DNA from: Nakamurella sp. PAMC28650
GTDB lineage: Bacteria; Actinomycetota; Actinomycetes; Mycobacteriales; Nakamurellaceae
DNA length: 64,000 nt
Direction of reading: 5' to 3'
Assembly: GCF_014303395.1 (NCBI RefSeq)
Contig: NZ_CP060298.1
Location: 1,550,001-1,614,000 of the forward strand
Both the position numbers and the translations under genes were made by a program. The notes under the pieces were generated by a model, which saw only the letters and a program-made list of their open reading frames with translations, was not told where the DNA came from and searched no databases. Positions 1 to 8,880 of the stretch are shown here, piece by piece (positions within the stretch are counted from its first letter, which is position 1; each line of letters opens with the position of its first letter).

Positions 1-1
1 G

Positions 2-307
2 GAGCAACTGCGGGCCGTGTTCCAGGTCAAGGGCCAGGGCGGCCGGGAACTGTTGGCCGGGTGGATCGCCTGGGCCAGCCGCTCCCAACTGCCCGGGTTC
101 ATCGCCCTGGCCGCAACGTTGAAGCGGTTCCAGCAGCTGATCTGGAACACCCTGATCCACCAGATGAGCAACGCTCAGTCCGAGGCCACCAACACTCACC
201 TACGGGCCTTGACCCGCCGGTCCTACGGCTTTCACAGCCCAGAAGCGTTGATAGCCATGGCGATGCTTACCAGAGGCGGGTTATGCCCGCCGCTACCAGG
301 CCGCTAA
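2..307 (+). CDS. ISL3-family transposase, C-terminal fragment cut by the window edge
   Basis: The frame is open from the first bases and ends at a TAA at 305-307, so only about the last 101 residues are visible. The sequence (a LAGWIAWASRSQLPGF stretch, then NTLIHQMSNAQSEATNTHLRAL and a terminal YGFHSPEALIAMAML) is the typical C-terminus of ISL3-type DDE transposases, which cut and paste an insertion sequence. The conserved Glu of the DDE triad would be in the SNAQSEATN segment. No left end, partner inverted repeat or target duplication can be checked because the rest lies outside the window. Family assignment is from recognition of the C-terminal motif. Confidence 0.8.
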   Translation, partial: EQLRAVFQVKGQGGRELLAGWIAWASRSQLPGFIALAATLKRFQQLIWNTLIHQMSNAQSEATNTHLRALTRRSYGFHSPEALIAMAMLTRGGLCPPLPGR

Positions 308-498
308 CTGGCCCACGAAAACGTCAGGAGACCCCAAAAAATGAGTCACTCTCCGGAATCAAAGCACTACTCATGTGCCATGCCGAGTTCTCGACGGGGT
401 TACGGGGTAAATCTCCGGCGTGTCCCGACATGCAGTCGGGAGCGATCTTGAGGCATCATGATGTCGATACAGGCATCGGGCGTGGTACCGAGCCGTTG

Positions 499-1377
499 AT
501 GTGGAGGCCGGGTTTGACGCAAATCAGGGTGCATGAGTTGGCTTCGGAACTGAATGTCAGCACCCAGCAGGTTCTCACGATTCTGGTGGACCTCGGCCAG
601 AAGGTCCGCGGATCCTCGACGGTGATCGGGGTCTCTGCTGCCGCGCGGGTGCGAGGCAGGTTCCGACTGCCGAAGGCGCCATCGGGTCCATCGGTCGTGC
701 GCGCCGGCGAACCCACGGAGGGCTCGCACCCGGCGGGATCCTCGGTGGAGGTCGAAAGATCGACCCCCACTCCAGGGTCGGCGATCGTGATGGCGCCGAC
801 CGTGACGGCTTCGGCCGTGACAGCGCCGGCAGTGACAGCACCCGCCGTGCCGGTGCTGCCGACGGTGCCCGTGCCCGGAGTCGCAGCGGGGGCCGGCCAC
901 TCGCTGTTCCTGCCGCCCGTCGCCCCTGCCGGGCCGGTGACGGTGGCCAGGTCGACCGGTGCGTTCTCGAATCCGTTCACCGTTCCGGCGGGCAGGGCCC
1001 CGCGGCCGTCCCACCCGGCGATGCATGCGGTACCGCAACCGCCGCGGTCGGTGGCCAATCGCGTCCCGCCCGTCCCGCCCGTCACCGAACCGGAACCGGA
1101 TTTCGATGCTCTGTGGGAGGGCCGGGGGATCAGCAGGTCCGAGAAGGCCCGTTGGCTCGCGGTGGGGCTCCGTCCCTCCGAGGCCGAACTGGCCGACCGG
1201 TGTCGGGCCGCTGACATCGCTCCTGACGAACTACCTGCGCGACTGTCCGGTCGCACGGCACTCCAGCGTCTGCGCGATGGCGAGGCCAGTACCTCGGTCT
1301 GGGCCAGGATCAGGGAGGCCGAGCAACAGCCGCGCCGTGCCGGTACCAAGCTCACAGGACGATTTCAGCTGAGCTGA
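499..1377 (+). CDS. Protein with an N-terminal IF2_N-like domain and a Pro/Ala/Val-rich middle
   Basis: Predicted 292 residues from the ATG at 499 (a TTG directly before it is also possible; no good ribosome binding site is visible). Residues about 5-50 (RVHELASELNVSTQQVLTIL then GSSTVIGVSAAARV) match the small helical IF2_N domain that opens translation initiation factor IF-2 and some RNase E-like proteins. The rest is not IF-2: there is no GTPase domain. The middle is a low-complexity Val/Thr/Ala/Pro region and the C-terminal 100 residues are charged and helical (SRSEKARWLAVGL, PSEAELADRCRAADI). The function is unknown; a role at the ribosome or on RNA is only suggested by the domain and by the SRP RNA gene that follows. 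Dedicated homologues were not checked. Confidence 0.6.
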   Translation: MWRPGLTQIRVHELASELNVSTQQVLTILVDLGQKVRGSSTVIGVSAAARVRGRFRLPKAPSGPSVVRAGEPTEGSHPAGSSVEVERSTPTPGSAIVMAPTVTASAVTAPAVTAPAVPVLPTVPVPGVAAGAGHSLFLPPVAPAGPVTVARSTGAFSNPFTVPAGRAPRPSHPAMHAVPQPPRSVANRVPPVPPVTEPEPDFDALWEGRGISRSEKARWLAVGLRPSEAELADRCRAADIAPDELPARLSGRTALQRLRDGEASTSVWARIREAEQQPRRAGTKLTGRFQLS

Positions 1378-1420
1378 GCTGCGGAGATGCGCGCGGTCGG
1401 CGACTGCGGATCAGAGCAGT

Positions 1421-1426
1421 TAGACT
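1421..1426 (+). promoter_or_regulatory. -10 hexamer of the SRP RNA promoter (TAGACT)
   Basis: TAGACT fits the actinobacterial -10 pattern TANNNT. The next purine at normal spacing is G1433, which is the first paired base of the SRP RNA terminal stem. No clear -35 element is seen. Confidence 0.55.
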
Positions 1427-1431
1427 CAGCC

Positions 1432-1517
1432 CGGACCCCCGCGGCGTCCATCTCATCAACCCCCCCAGGGCCGGAAGGCAGCAAGGGTCCGTGAGCTCTG
1501 ACGGGTGCGGGGGTCCC
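1432..1517 (+). ncRNA. ffs: Signal recognition particle RNA, small bacterial (4.5S) type
   Basis: The RNA scaffold of the signal recognition particle, which binds Ffh and targets nascent membrane proteins. The terminal stem is visible as GGACCCCCGC (1433-1442) pairing perfectly with GCGGGGGTCC (1507-1516). The apical hairpin holds the conserved Ffh-binding sequence CAGGGCCGGAAGGCAGCA with its GGAA tetraloop (about 1466-1483). The length of about 86 nt fits the 4.5S class, and a position just upstream of dnaX is common in actinobacteria. The exact ends are estimated from the stem. Confidence 0.95.
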
Positions 1518-1611
1518 CTCATGTCCGGCCCCACAGCCTGGTCCTGCCTACCGCTCCCACACCACCGGGAGCCCGAGCGGCAGCTCTGACGGGACTGTCG
1601 GTGCCACCACG

Positions 1612-1617
1612 TACTCT
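1612..1617 (+). promoter_or_regulatory. -10 hexamer for a leaderless dnaX transcript (TACTCT)
   Basis: TACTCT matches TANNNT and is separated by exactly six bases from the GTG start of dnaX at 1624. There is no Shine-Dalgarno sequence before that GTG. This is the standard geometry of an actinobacterial leaderless mRNA, with transcription starting at the G of the start codon. Confidence 0.5.
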
Positions 1618-1623
1618 CGGGCC

Positions 1624-4062
1624 GTGGCATTGGCTCTGTATCGAAAATACCGTCCGGCGACCTTCGCCGAGGTGGTCGGGCAGGAGCACGTCACCGAACC
1701 GCTCCGCATCGCGCTGGCCGCCGGTCGGATCAACCACGCGTACCTCTTCTCCGGTCCGCGGGGCTGCGGGAAGACGTCGTCCGCGCGGATCCTGGCCCGC
1801 TCGCTGAACTGCGTGCAGGGTCCGACGCCCGACCCGTGCGGGGTCTGCCCGTCCTGCATCGCGCTGGCCCCCGAGGGCCCGGGCTCCCTCGACGTCGTCG
1901 AACTCGACGCGGCGAGCCATGGCGGCGTCGACGACACCCGCGAGCTGCGTGATCGGGCCTTCTACATGCCGGCCGAGTCGCGCTATCGGGTGTTCATCAT
2001 CGACGAGGCCCACATGGTCACGCCACAGGGTTTCAACGCGCTGCTGAAGATCGTCGAGGAGCCACCCGAGCACCTCGTGTTCATCTTCGCGACGACCGAA
2101 CCGGACAAGGTGCTGACGACCATCCGGTCGCGCACCCATCACTACCCCTTCCGGCTGATCCCGCCGGCCACCCTTCGGTCCCTGCTGGAGCGTCTGTGCG
2201 CCGAGGAGCAGGTGAGGGTCGAACCGGCCGTCTTCCCCCTGGTGATCCAGTCCGGTGGTGGGTCGGCCCGCGACTCGCTGTCGGTCCTGGATCAATTGCT
2301 GGCCGGCGCGGGTGACGAGGGCGTCACCTACCGCCATGCGGTGGCCCTGCTCGGTGTCACCGATGCGGCCCTGCTGGACGAGATGGCCGATGCGCTGGCC
2401 GCCGGCGACGGTTCTTCCGTCTTCGGCGTGGTGGACAAGGTCGTCGAGGCGGGCCACGATCCGCGTCGGTTCGCGGCGGATCTCCTCCAGCGGATGCGGG
2501 ATCTGGTCATCCTCTGCGCAGTACCCGATGCGGCCGGCAAGGGGCTCATCGACGCGCCGGAGGACCAATTGGCGCTCATGTCGATTCAGGCCGAAAGGCT
2601 CGGCACAGCAACAGTTTCCAGGTTTGCAGAGGTGTTGCACACAGGCTTGGTGGAGATGCGCGGCACCACCTCGCCGCGGTTGGTGCTGGAGTTGATGTGT
2701 GCGCGCATGCTGCTTCCGGCAGCCTCGCTCGCCGACGGCGCGCTCCTGCAGCGGCTCGAGCGCATGGAACGGCGGATGTCGATCGCCGGGGAGGATCCGG
2801 GACCCGGGACCGGCCAGCAGGCCCGCGTGTCGTCACCACCGCCGCCCCCCGCACATGCGCCGGCGCCGGTGGCCGCGCCTACCCCGCAGGCGGTGGCGGC
2901 CGCCGCGCTCGATACCGCGCCCCGGACCGTGCTGCCGGAGATCCCGGCGCTGGTGGCGCCGGGCCCGCTGTCTGCCCCGGTGCCCGCGGCTGCGACAGCC
3001 GAGCCCCCTCCCGCTGCCGGCGCCCGGTTCCGTCGTCCCTCCCAGGTCGCCACCGGACCGGATGCGCCGTCGGCGCCGACCGGGCCGTCCCGTCCCGCCG
3101 TCGAGCGTCCGACGGCCGACCGTCCCGCCGTCGAGCGTCCGACGGCCGACCGTCCCGCCGTCGAGCGTCCGACGGCCGACCGTCCCGCCGTCGAGCGTCC
3201 CGCAGTCGAGCGTCCCGCCGCCGGTGCAGCCTCCCCGGCCGGCCCCGACCTCGGACTACCCCTACCGCCGCGGCTCTCGTCCTCCCGGCCCGTCGCCGCG
3301 CCGCAGTCGCCGGAGAGGCGTCCGTCGGAGCAGCGCCCCATGGAGCCGCACACCACGGAGCAACGTCCAGCGGGGCAGCGCCCACCTCCGGATGCCCGGT
3401 GGGACCAGCCTGCGCCGGGGAGAACCGAACGGCCTGATCAGGCACGTCAGGAACGGGCCGGGTCGACCGAGCCGCACCGTGCCCCCGGCGCGCCGGCTGC
3501 GGCACCGGTGGCCGCCGGACCTCCGAGCGCGCCGTCCCCGACGTCGGCCGGGGTGGACGTCACGGACGTACGGCGTGTCTGGAACGAGGTGTTGGCGGCC
3601 GTGCAGCGCCACCGACGCACCACGCAGATCCTCCTGGCCTCCGCCACCGTCGCCTCGGTCAGCGGCGGGGCCCTGCATCTGACGATGCCGGCCGCCGGCA
3701 TGGCGCGCCGCGTGGTGGAACCGGCGAACGCGGACCTGTTGCGCGCCGCGCTGAAGGAGGTGCTCGGAGTCGACTGGGTCATCCGTTGCGACGCTGCCGA
3801 CGGACAGGGTGGATCGTCATCGGGCCCTGCGCGCGGCGCTCAGGGCGGACCTTCCGGTGGCCCGGGTGGGACCCGTGGCGGTCAGCCGCGGGGTCCCGTC
3901 TCGGACCTGATCCCACCGCCCGACGAGGAGGAGATCCCCGACGACTACGGGGATGACGTCGATCCGTCCGCTCCGCGAGCCGCGGTGCGCGACGCGGAGG
4001 AGATGGCCATCGAGCTGTTGACCGCTCAGCTCGGCGCCAAGCGCCTGGATCCCCAGGCCTGA
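1624..4062 (+). CDS. dnaX: DNA polymerase III subunit gamma/tau
   Basis: Clamp-loader ATPase that loads the beta clamp and couples polymerases at the replication fork; 812 residues. Walker A is GPRGCGKT (44-51), the zinc module has Cys63, 72, 75 and 78, and a DEAH-type Walker B follows (VFIIDEAHM). The AAA+ part ends near residue 370. After that comes a long Pro/Ala-rich linker with a ten-residue repeat VERPTADRPA (from residue 490), and then a short conserved C-terminal domain beginning near VRRVWNEVLAAVQRHRR. The GTG start has a -10 hexamer six bases upstream and no Shine-Dalgarno. The usual partners ybaB and recR are not adjacent but lie about 50 kb away at 54577-55662. Confidence 0.97.
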   Translation: MALALYRKYRPATFAEVVGQEHVTEPLRIALAAGRINHAYLFSGPRGCGKTSSARILARSLNCVQGPTPDPCGVCPSCIALAPEGPGSLDVVELDAASHGGVDDTRELRDRAFYMPAESRYRVFIIDEAHMVTPQGFNALLKIVEEPPEHLVFIFATTEPDKVLTTIRSRTHHYPFRLIPPATLRSLLERLCAEEQVRVEPAVFPLVIQSGGGSARDSLSVLDQLLAGAGDEGVTYRHAVALLGVTDAALLDEMADALAAGDGSSVFGVVDKVVEAGHDPRRFAADLLQRMRDLVILCAVPDAAGKGLIDAPEDQLALMSIQAERLGTATVSRFAEVLHTGLVEMRGTTSPRLVLELMCARMLLPAASLADGALLQRLERMERRMSIAGEDPGPGTGQQARVSSPPPPPAHAPAPVAAPTPQAVAAAALDTAPRTVLPEIPALVAPGPLSAPVPAAATAEPPPAAGARFRRPSQVATGPDAPSAPTGPSRPAVERPTADRPAVERPTADRPAVERPTADRPAVERPAVERPAAGAASPAGPDLGLPLPPRLSSSRPVAAPQSPERRPSEQRPMEPHTTEQRPAGQRPPPDARWDQPAPGRTERPDQARQERAGSTEPHRAPGAPAAAPVAAGPPSAPSPTSAGVDVTDVRRVWNEVLAAVQRHRRTTQILLASATVASVSGGALHLTMPAAGMARRVVEPANADLLRAALKEVLGVDWVIRCDAADGQGGSSSGPARGAQGGPSGGPGGTRGGQPRGPVSDLIPPPDEEEIPDDYGDDVDPSAPRAAVRDAEEMAIELLTAQLGAKRLDPQA
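3091..3200 (+). repeat. 30-bp perfect tandem repeat inside dnaX (about 3.7 copies)
   Basis: Three identical 30-bp units (3091-3120, 3121-3150, 3151-3180) plus a 20-bp partial unit to 3200. The unit is a multiple of three and encodes the decapeptide RPAVERPTAD in the linker of DnaX. Perfect identity at DNA level, including third positions, indicates recent slippage or duplication. Confidence 0.95.
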
Positions 4063-4142
4063 CGGACCTGCAGGCCCGAGGGGACTGGCCTCGCGGAGCC
4101 GATGCGGGCTGCGGCGACCGGCGACCGGCGACCGGGGAATCG

Positions 4143-5786
4143 TCAGCCCACAGGCCGCCCCACACCGATCGCCTCCAGCTCGTCATCCAGACCCAGGAGC
4201 TCCCAACGGCACAACGCGATCGGCACATTGCCGTTGAGCCAGAGATAGTCGTGCAGCGGTTGCAGGGGGGTGTCGCGGCCGCCGAGACGGACGGCGTCGG
4301 CGATCAACGACAGGATCTGCGTCTTGCCGATCTGGTAGGAGATCGCCTGTCCCGGTCCCTCGGCGAAATCGGCGGCCTCCTGGGCCGCCGTCGGCTCGTC
4401 CATCGGAACCTCGGTGGCAAGGTAGGTCGCTGCGGCGGCGATGGTCAGGACGCCGGTGGCCAGCCCGACGTCGACCTTCACCCGGAGAGCGCGCAGTCGC
4501 ATGAAGTTGTAGATGATCGCCCGTGTCTCCGGGGCATCGTCGAAAAGCCCGGCGGCCAGCATCATCTCCTCGTTGTAGAAGGCGATGCCCTCGTTCGCCG
4601 CGGAATCGTAGAAATGGCGGCGCAATGGCCGCTCGTGCCGCCACGACAGGGCGAGCTGTTGGTAGTGGGCACCCTCGTGGACGATGCCGGCCCTCGGGTC
4701 GATCGCATTCGCCGCGTAGAAGTACGGCAGGCCGGGACCCGGCGGCGGCAGGTAGGAGACGGCGTTCTCGCTCAATCTGGTGGGTGAGGTCAGATCGTCG
4801 CTGACGCCGAGGAACCGCAGTGGCTCCAGATGGGCCGGCATGGCAGCGACCAGGTAGTGACCGAGCGAGGCCGGCTGGGACAGCAGGGAATGGTCGACGT
4901 AGAACGCCCGCACCCCGGCCTCCATCCCCGCCTCGAGGCCGACCTGGGCCTCGGCGTCTGCGGGCAGGGTCGGCGCCGGTCGGTGGGCCACCCGATTGCG
5001 GTTGCGTTCCAGATGTTCGAGCACGATGGCCCGGTCCAGTTCGCCCGACCCGATGGCCAGCAGTCGTTCCGCGGTGAAGGGCAACGCGGCCACTTCGCGC
5101 AGGAACCATTGGTACCGGTCCACTCCGACGGGCTGCCAGGCGGGCATTCCAGGAAGAGCAGCGACCAGCCAGTCGCGGAACTCCGCCAACGCGCGCGCGG
5201 CGAGAGACGTGGATCGGTCGATCTCGTCCTGCAGTTCAGGGCAGATCGCGACAAGGGCAAGGGCCAGGGCCGCGCACCGGGTCTCGATGTCCTGCAACTC
5301 CTCGATGGCCAAGCCGGTGGACTCGGCCACCGCCCGGCCGGCCAGGTTCTGACTTCCGTGCGCCAGGATGCCCGGTACCGCCCGCAGCAGCCGCACCACC
5401 TCCCGCACCCGAGCACGGTCGACCCCCGGCCGCAGCAAGGTGTCGAAGACGGTCCCGAGGGCCTGGTCGATGTAGAACCGAGGCTGACACTGCCAGGTGC
5501 GCAACACCTCCAGTTCCCAGGTGACCCTGGCCAACAGCGAGGCCAGGAGTCGATGGTCGACGCGGTCGGCCACCACGTCCCCCGGGTCGATCGCGTCGAG
5601 CTCGGCGGTGAACCGATCACGCTCCGCGCGGACCCGCTGCACCGTGGCCTCGGCGAAGTCCGGCAGCCATCCGGTCGGTCGTTCGACTCGGGGGATGTCG
5701 TCCCTGGTGCGTGGCTGGGTCCGGATCCGCCATTCCCAGATCCGGGATCCCAGCTCTTCGATCGCGGTTCGGGGTGATGTGTCCAC
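4143..5786 (-). CDS. DUF885 family protein (putative metal-dependent hydrolase)
   Basis: Predicted 547 residues from the GTG at 5786, which has a GGGAG ribosome binding site seven bases upstream; the longer open frame beyond it overlaps the divergent regulator and is not used. DUF885 proteins are about 550-600 residues and carry an HExxH-like metal motif; here HEGAHYQQ lies near residue 369, followed by NEGIAFYNEEMM. The C-terminal GQAISYQIGKTQI segment is also typical. Some relatives are thought to be zinc peptidases, but the substrate here is unknown. It is convergent with dnaX and divergent from the LacI-type gene at 6015, so it may belong to that regulator's function. No signal peptide is seen, so it is probably cytoplasmic. 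Confidence 0.8.
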   Translation of the reverse strand: MDTSPRTAIEELGSRIWEWRIRTQPRTRDDIPRVERPTGWLPDFAEATVQRVRAERDRFTAELDAIDPGDVVADRVDHRLLASLLARVTWELEVLRTWQCQPRFYIDQALGTVFDTLLRPGVDRARVREVVRLLRAVPGILAHGSQNLAGRAVAESTGLAIEELQDIETRCAALALALVAICPELQDEIDRSTSLAARALAEFRDWLVAALPGMPAWQPVGVDRYQWFLREVAALPFTAERLLAIGSGELDRAIVLEHLERNRNRVAHRPAPTLPADAEAQVGLEAGMEAGVRAFYVDHSLLSQPASLGHYLVAAMPAHLEPLRFLGVSDDLTSPTRLSENAVSYLPPPGPGLPYFYAANAIDPRAGIVHEGAHYQQLALSWRHERPLRRHFYDSAANEGIAFYNEEMMLAAGLFDDAPETRAIIYNFMRLRALRVKVDVGLATGVLTIAAAATYLATEVPMDEPTAAQEAADFAEGPGQAISYQIGKTQILSLIADAVRLGGRDTPLQPLHDYLWLNGNVPIALCRWELLGLDDELEAIGVGRPVG

Positions 5787-6014
5787 GCCGGTCTCCCATT
5801 CTGAAGCCGTGATGCCCGGCACCTGTGAGAAGGTAGCGGACGGCACGGCGTGGTGCATTCTGCGGCGGTCGCAATACGATGAACCATTCGCATGTGCCGG
5901 GGGGCCACCGCATCGCAATACATCCCACCGGTGGAGAGGTCCCCATCCGCCGGCGATGTCGTCCGACCCGGCCGCAATCAACCGATGCAGTCGAACCAGC
6001 AGGGGGAGCGCGCC

Positions 6015-7046
6015 GTGGCGAACGATCTGCGTGAGGTGGCGCGGCGCAGCGGCGTCTCGATCAGCACGGCCTCCCGATCGCTGGCCGGCTCCAGCCTGGT
6101 CAGTGCAGCAACCCGGATCCGGGTCGAGCAGGTGGCGGCCGCGGTGGGATATCGCCCCAACGCCAGCGCCAGGGCACTGCGCACCGCACGTTCCCAACTG
6201 GTCGGCCTCGTCATCACCAACCTGGTCAACAACAGTTTCCGGGTGATCGCCGAGATCGTGCAGCAGCGGCTCGCGGAGGCGGGGCATCATCTGGTGCTCT
6301 CGATCACCGGTGGCGACCCGATGCAGGAGCGCGCGGCGCTGCACACCCTGATGGAACTCAACGCCTCCGGTGTGGTGGTGGTCGGGTCGGACAGCAAGGC
6401 GTTCGCCGAGATCCGCAGCCGGGGGATACCGGTCGTGCATCTCGGGCGGCGTCCCGGGAAGCTGGTCGGTGACTGCGTTCTCGGTGACGAGAGCGCCGGC
6501 GCCCGGCTGGCGGTCGACCTGCTGCTGGCGCACGGACATCGACGGGTCGGGATCGTCTGCGGCCCCGCAACGGTCACCTCCGGCCGGGAGCGTCTGGATG
6601 GCTATCGGCGGGCGCTGGTGTCGGCGGGCCGAGCCGTCGCCGAGGAACTCGTGGTGGCCGGCCCGTTCACCGCCCAGACCGGGTTGGATGCGGTGAAGAC
6701 CTTCCTGGCTCTGCCCAGGAGCCGGCGTCCCACTGCGCTACTGGTGGCCAACCACGAGTCGGCCTACGGGGTACTGCCCGCGCTGCGGGAACTCTCCATC
6801 GACATCCCCGGCCAGATGAGCGTGATCTGCTACGAGGATGCGCCGATCATGCAGTGGTGGTCGCCGGCCGTCACCGTGGTCGACAACCAGCCTGCTCAGA
6901 TGGCTGAACTGGTGGCGCGGCTGCTGATGGAGCGCGTGACGGGCCTCCGTGCCGTCACGACCAGGCCTGCGGTCCACCGGATCCCGACCCACCTGGTCGA
7001 ACGCGGCTCGGTTGGCTCCGTACCGCCGAGGTCACCTGGGCCCTGA
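6015..7046 (+). CDS. LacI-family transcriptional regulator
   Basis: 343 residues from the GTG at 6015, which follows a GGGGGA ribosome binding site; the open frame upstream of it has no such support. The N-terminal helix-turn-helix (LREVARRSGVSISTASRSLAG, about residues 5-25) and the hinge helix around YRPNASARALRT are classic LacI/GalR. The rest is a periplasmic-binding-protein-like effector domain (LVGLVITNLVNNSF, VVVVGSD, GHRRVGIVCG). It lies 155 bp before a peptide-type ABC operon with a perfect LacI-family operator in the gap, so it most likely represses that operon until an inducer, probably the imported compound or its product, is bound. Confidence 0.93.
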   Translation: MANDLREVARRSGVSISTASRSLAGSSLVSAATRIRVEQVAAAVGYRPNASARALRTARSQLVGLVITNLVNNSFRVIAEIVQQRLAEAGHHLVLSITGGDPMQERAALHTLMELNASGVVVVGSDSKAFAEIRSRGIPVVHLGRRPGKLVGDCVLGDESAGARLAVDLLLAHGHRRVGIVCGPATVTSGRERLDGYRRALVSAGRAVAEELVVAGPFTAQTGLDAVKTFLALPRSRRPTALLVANHESAYGVLPALRELSIDIPGQMSVICYEDAPIMQWWSPAVTVVDNQPAQMAELVARLLMERVTGLRAVTTRPAVHRIPTHLVERGSVGSVPPRSPGP

Positions 7047-7113
7047 CCGGCAAATGTTTTCTCATTTGTAACACCTGCCGTTGACAGGACAATGACCTCG
7101 GTGCGACTGTGTC

Positions 7114-7127
7114 TGCAATCGTTTGCA
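7114..7127 (+). promoter_or_regulatory. LacI-family operator TGCAATCGTTTGCA
   Basis: This 14-mer fits the general LacI/GalR operator pattern TGNAANCGNTTNCA at every fixed position, with half-sites TGCAA and TTGCA around a central CG. It lies between the LacI-type gene and the substrate-binding protein gene, 73 bp before the latter. A TTGACA-like -35 element lies at 7081-7086, so the site would overlap or directly follow the promoter, as expected for a repressor. Confidence 0.75.
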
Positions 7128-7200
7128 TTCCAGCAGCGAGCAGCGCTGAGAAGCACCGTGGACTATGGGTGATCCGTAGCCGGTGGGTGAAAGGGATCAG

Positions 7201-8880
7201 ATGCGCATACGCAGATGGACGGCCGGTTGTGTCGCCGCATCCTTGGTGCTCGGCGTCGCGGCCTGCAGCAGCAGCAGTACCGCCGCGACCTCCGCCACGT
7301 CCGGGTCCTCCAGTGCCGTCGGCAGCTCGTCCGGGGCGGCGCCCGGTGCGGGGGCAAGCCAAGGGGCGAGCTCGTCCAGCAGCAGCGCCGTCGTGACGAG
7401 CAGCGGAACCATCGTGGTGGACACCGCTTTCCAGCTCAAGACGGCTGACCCGGGCCGGATGTTCGAGCCCACCGGTCTGCTGATCGACCACGCGATCTAC
7501 TCCACGCTGTTGACCTTCGCGGGCGACGACGTCAAGAAGCCCGTCCCGGATCTGGCCTCGTCCTACACCGCGTCCGCCGACGGCAAGGTGTACACCTTCA
7601 AGCTCCGCAAGGATGCCGTCTTCTCCGACGGCACCCCGGTGACCTCTGCCGATGTCGTCTTCTCGCTGAACCGGGTGGCCAACCTCAAGGGCAACCCGTC
7701 GTTTCTGATGGCGGGCATCACGGTCACCGCTCCGGACGCCTACACGGTGGTGCTCACCAGCGCGACGCCCAACCCGGCCATCCCGTTCATCGTCCCGAAC
7801 TCGGCGCTCGGCATCCTCAACTCGAAGGCCGTCAAGGCCGAGGGCGGATCCGACGCCGTCGGTGCCGACAAGGCGGACACCGCGGAGACGGCGCTGAACA
7901 CCAAGTCGCAGGGCGCCGGCCCGTACGTGCTCGACTCCTACAGCACCACCACGCAGGTGACCCTCACGGCGAACCCGAAGTACTGGGGCACGAGGCCGAA
8001 GTACGAGAAGATCATCGTCCGCAACGTGCAGGCGAACGTGCAGAAGCTGAACGTGCTGAAGGGGCAGTCGCAGATCGCCGTCGACCTCTCGCCGGCCCAG
8101 GCCGACGGATTGGGATCGGGGGTGCAGACGATCAACGGGGCGTCCCCCAACGTGTTCTTCCTGTTCACCAACAACAGCGCCAAGATCTCCAAGGTCACCA
8201 GCAACCCGTCCTTCCAGGAAGCCGTCCGATACGGCGTCGACTACGACAGCCTGGTGAACCTCGCCGGCACCGGAGCGGTTCAGGCCAACGGCATCATCCC
8301 GACGATGTTCCTGGGATCGCTCGCGGCCGGTACCGGTGTCAAGCGCGACGTGGCCAGGGCCAAGGCGGCCCTGGCCAAATCAGGTCTGTCCAATCCGACG
8401 GTGACCCTCTCCTACCCGAGCGACATCCAGGTCAACGGACTGAACTTCGGCGATCTGGCGGCCCGCGTACAGGCCAACCTCAAGGAGGTCGGCATCACCG
8501 TCAACCTCGCGCCGGCCTCGGTGCAGACCGCCCTGGACACCTACCGGGGCGGCAAGGAGGAGATGGGACTGTGGGAGTGGGGTCCTGACTACCCGGATCC
8601 CAGCGACTACCTGAACTTCCTGCCCGGCCAGGTCGTCGGCAAGCGGGCCAACTGGCTCACCGGACAGTCCCCGACGCTGGAAGCCCTTGGCACCAAGGCG
8701 GCCGCCACCATCGACGACGCGACCCGGGTCACCCAGTACACCGACATCCAGAAGATGATGAACCAGGCCGGCCCGATCATGCCGCTGATCCAGCCCGCCC
8801 AGATCCTGGTCGCGGCGAACTCGGTGAAGAACGTGAAGGCCAACGCACTCTGGCTGGTCGACCTCAGTGAGCTCGGTTAG
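7201..8880 (+). CDS. ABC transporter substrate-binding lipoprotein, peptide/opine family 5
   Basis: Extracytoplasmic receptor of a dipeptide/oligopeptide/nickel-type ABC importer; 559 residues. The N-terminus has a signal peptide and lipobox LGVAAC with the lipidated Cys at residue 22, then a Ser/Ala-rich linker of about 50 residues. The mature part shows family-5 motifs (DPGRMFEPTGLL, TFKLRKDAVFSDGTPVTSADVVFSLNR). The ATG at 7201 has a GAAAGGGA ribosome binding site. It is the first gene of the LacI-controlled run and is followed by both permeases and both ATPases. The ligand cannot be read from sequence; the downstream enzymes suggest a small amide or N-heterocycle rather than a true peptide. 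Confidence 0.93.
   Translation: MRIRRWTAGCVAASLVLGVAACSSSSTAATSATSGSSSAVGSSSGAAPGAGASQGASSSSSSAVVTSSGTIVVDTAFQLKTADPGRMFEPTGLLIDHAIYSTLLTFAGDDVKKPVPDLASSYTASADGKVYTFKLRKDAVFSDGTPVTSADVVFSLNRVANLKGNPSFLMAGITVTAPDAYTVVLTSATPNPAIPFIVPNSALGILNSKAVKAEGGSDAVGADKADTAETALNTKSQGAGPYVLDSYSTTTQVTLTANPKYWGTRPKYEKIIVRNVQANVQKLNVLKGQSQIAVDLSPAQADGLGSGVQTINGASPNVFFLFTNNSAKISKVTSNPSFQEAVRYGVDYDSLVNLAGTGAVQANGIIPTMFLGSLAAGTGVKRDVARAKAALAKSGLSNPTVTLSYPSDIQVNGLNFGDLAARVQANLKEVGITVNLAPASVQTALDTYRGGKEEMGLWEWGPDYPDPSDYLNFLPGQVVGKRANWLTGQSPTLEALGTKAAATIDDATRVTQYTDIQKMMNQAGPIMPLIQPAQILVAANSVKNVKANALWLVDLSELG

Noticed and set aside
2-340. Complete insertion sequence with both ends
   Set aside because: Only the transposase C-terminus is in the window; the left end is missing and a right inverted repeat cannot be confirmed without its partner.
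61-498. Long in-frame extension upstream of the IF2_N-like gene
   Set aside because: It runs antiparallel in sense to the transposase frame and has no family pattern; the recognisable domain starts just after the ATG at 499.
3091-3200. Possible CRISPR-like repeat array
   Set aside because: Units are contiguous with no spacers and encode an in-frame peptide repeat of DnaX.
4143-6539. 798-codon version of the DUF885 gene
   Set aside because: The extra upstream part overlaps the divergent LacI gene; the GTG at 5786 with GGGAG fits the family length.
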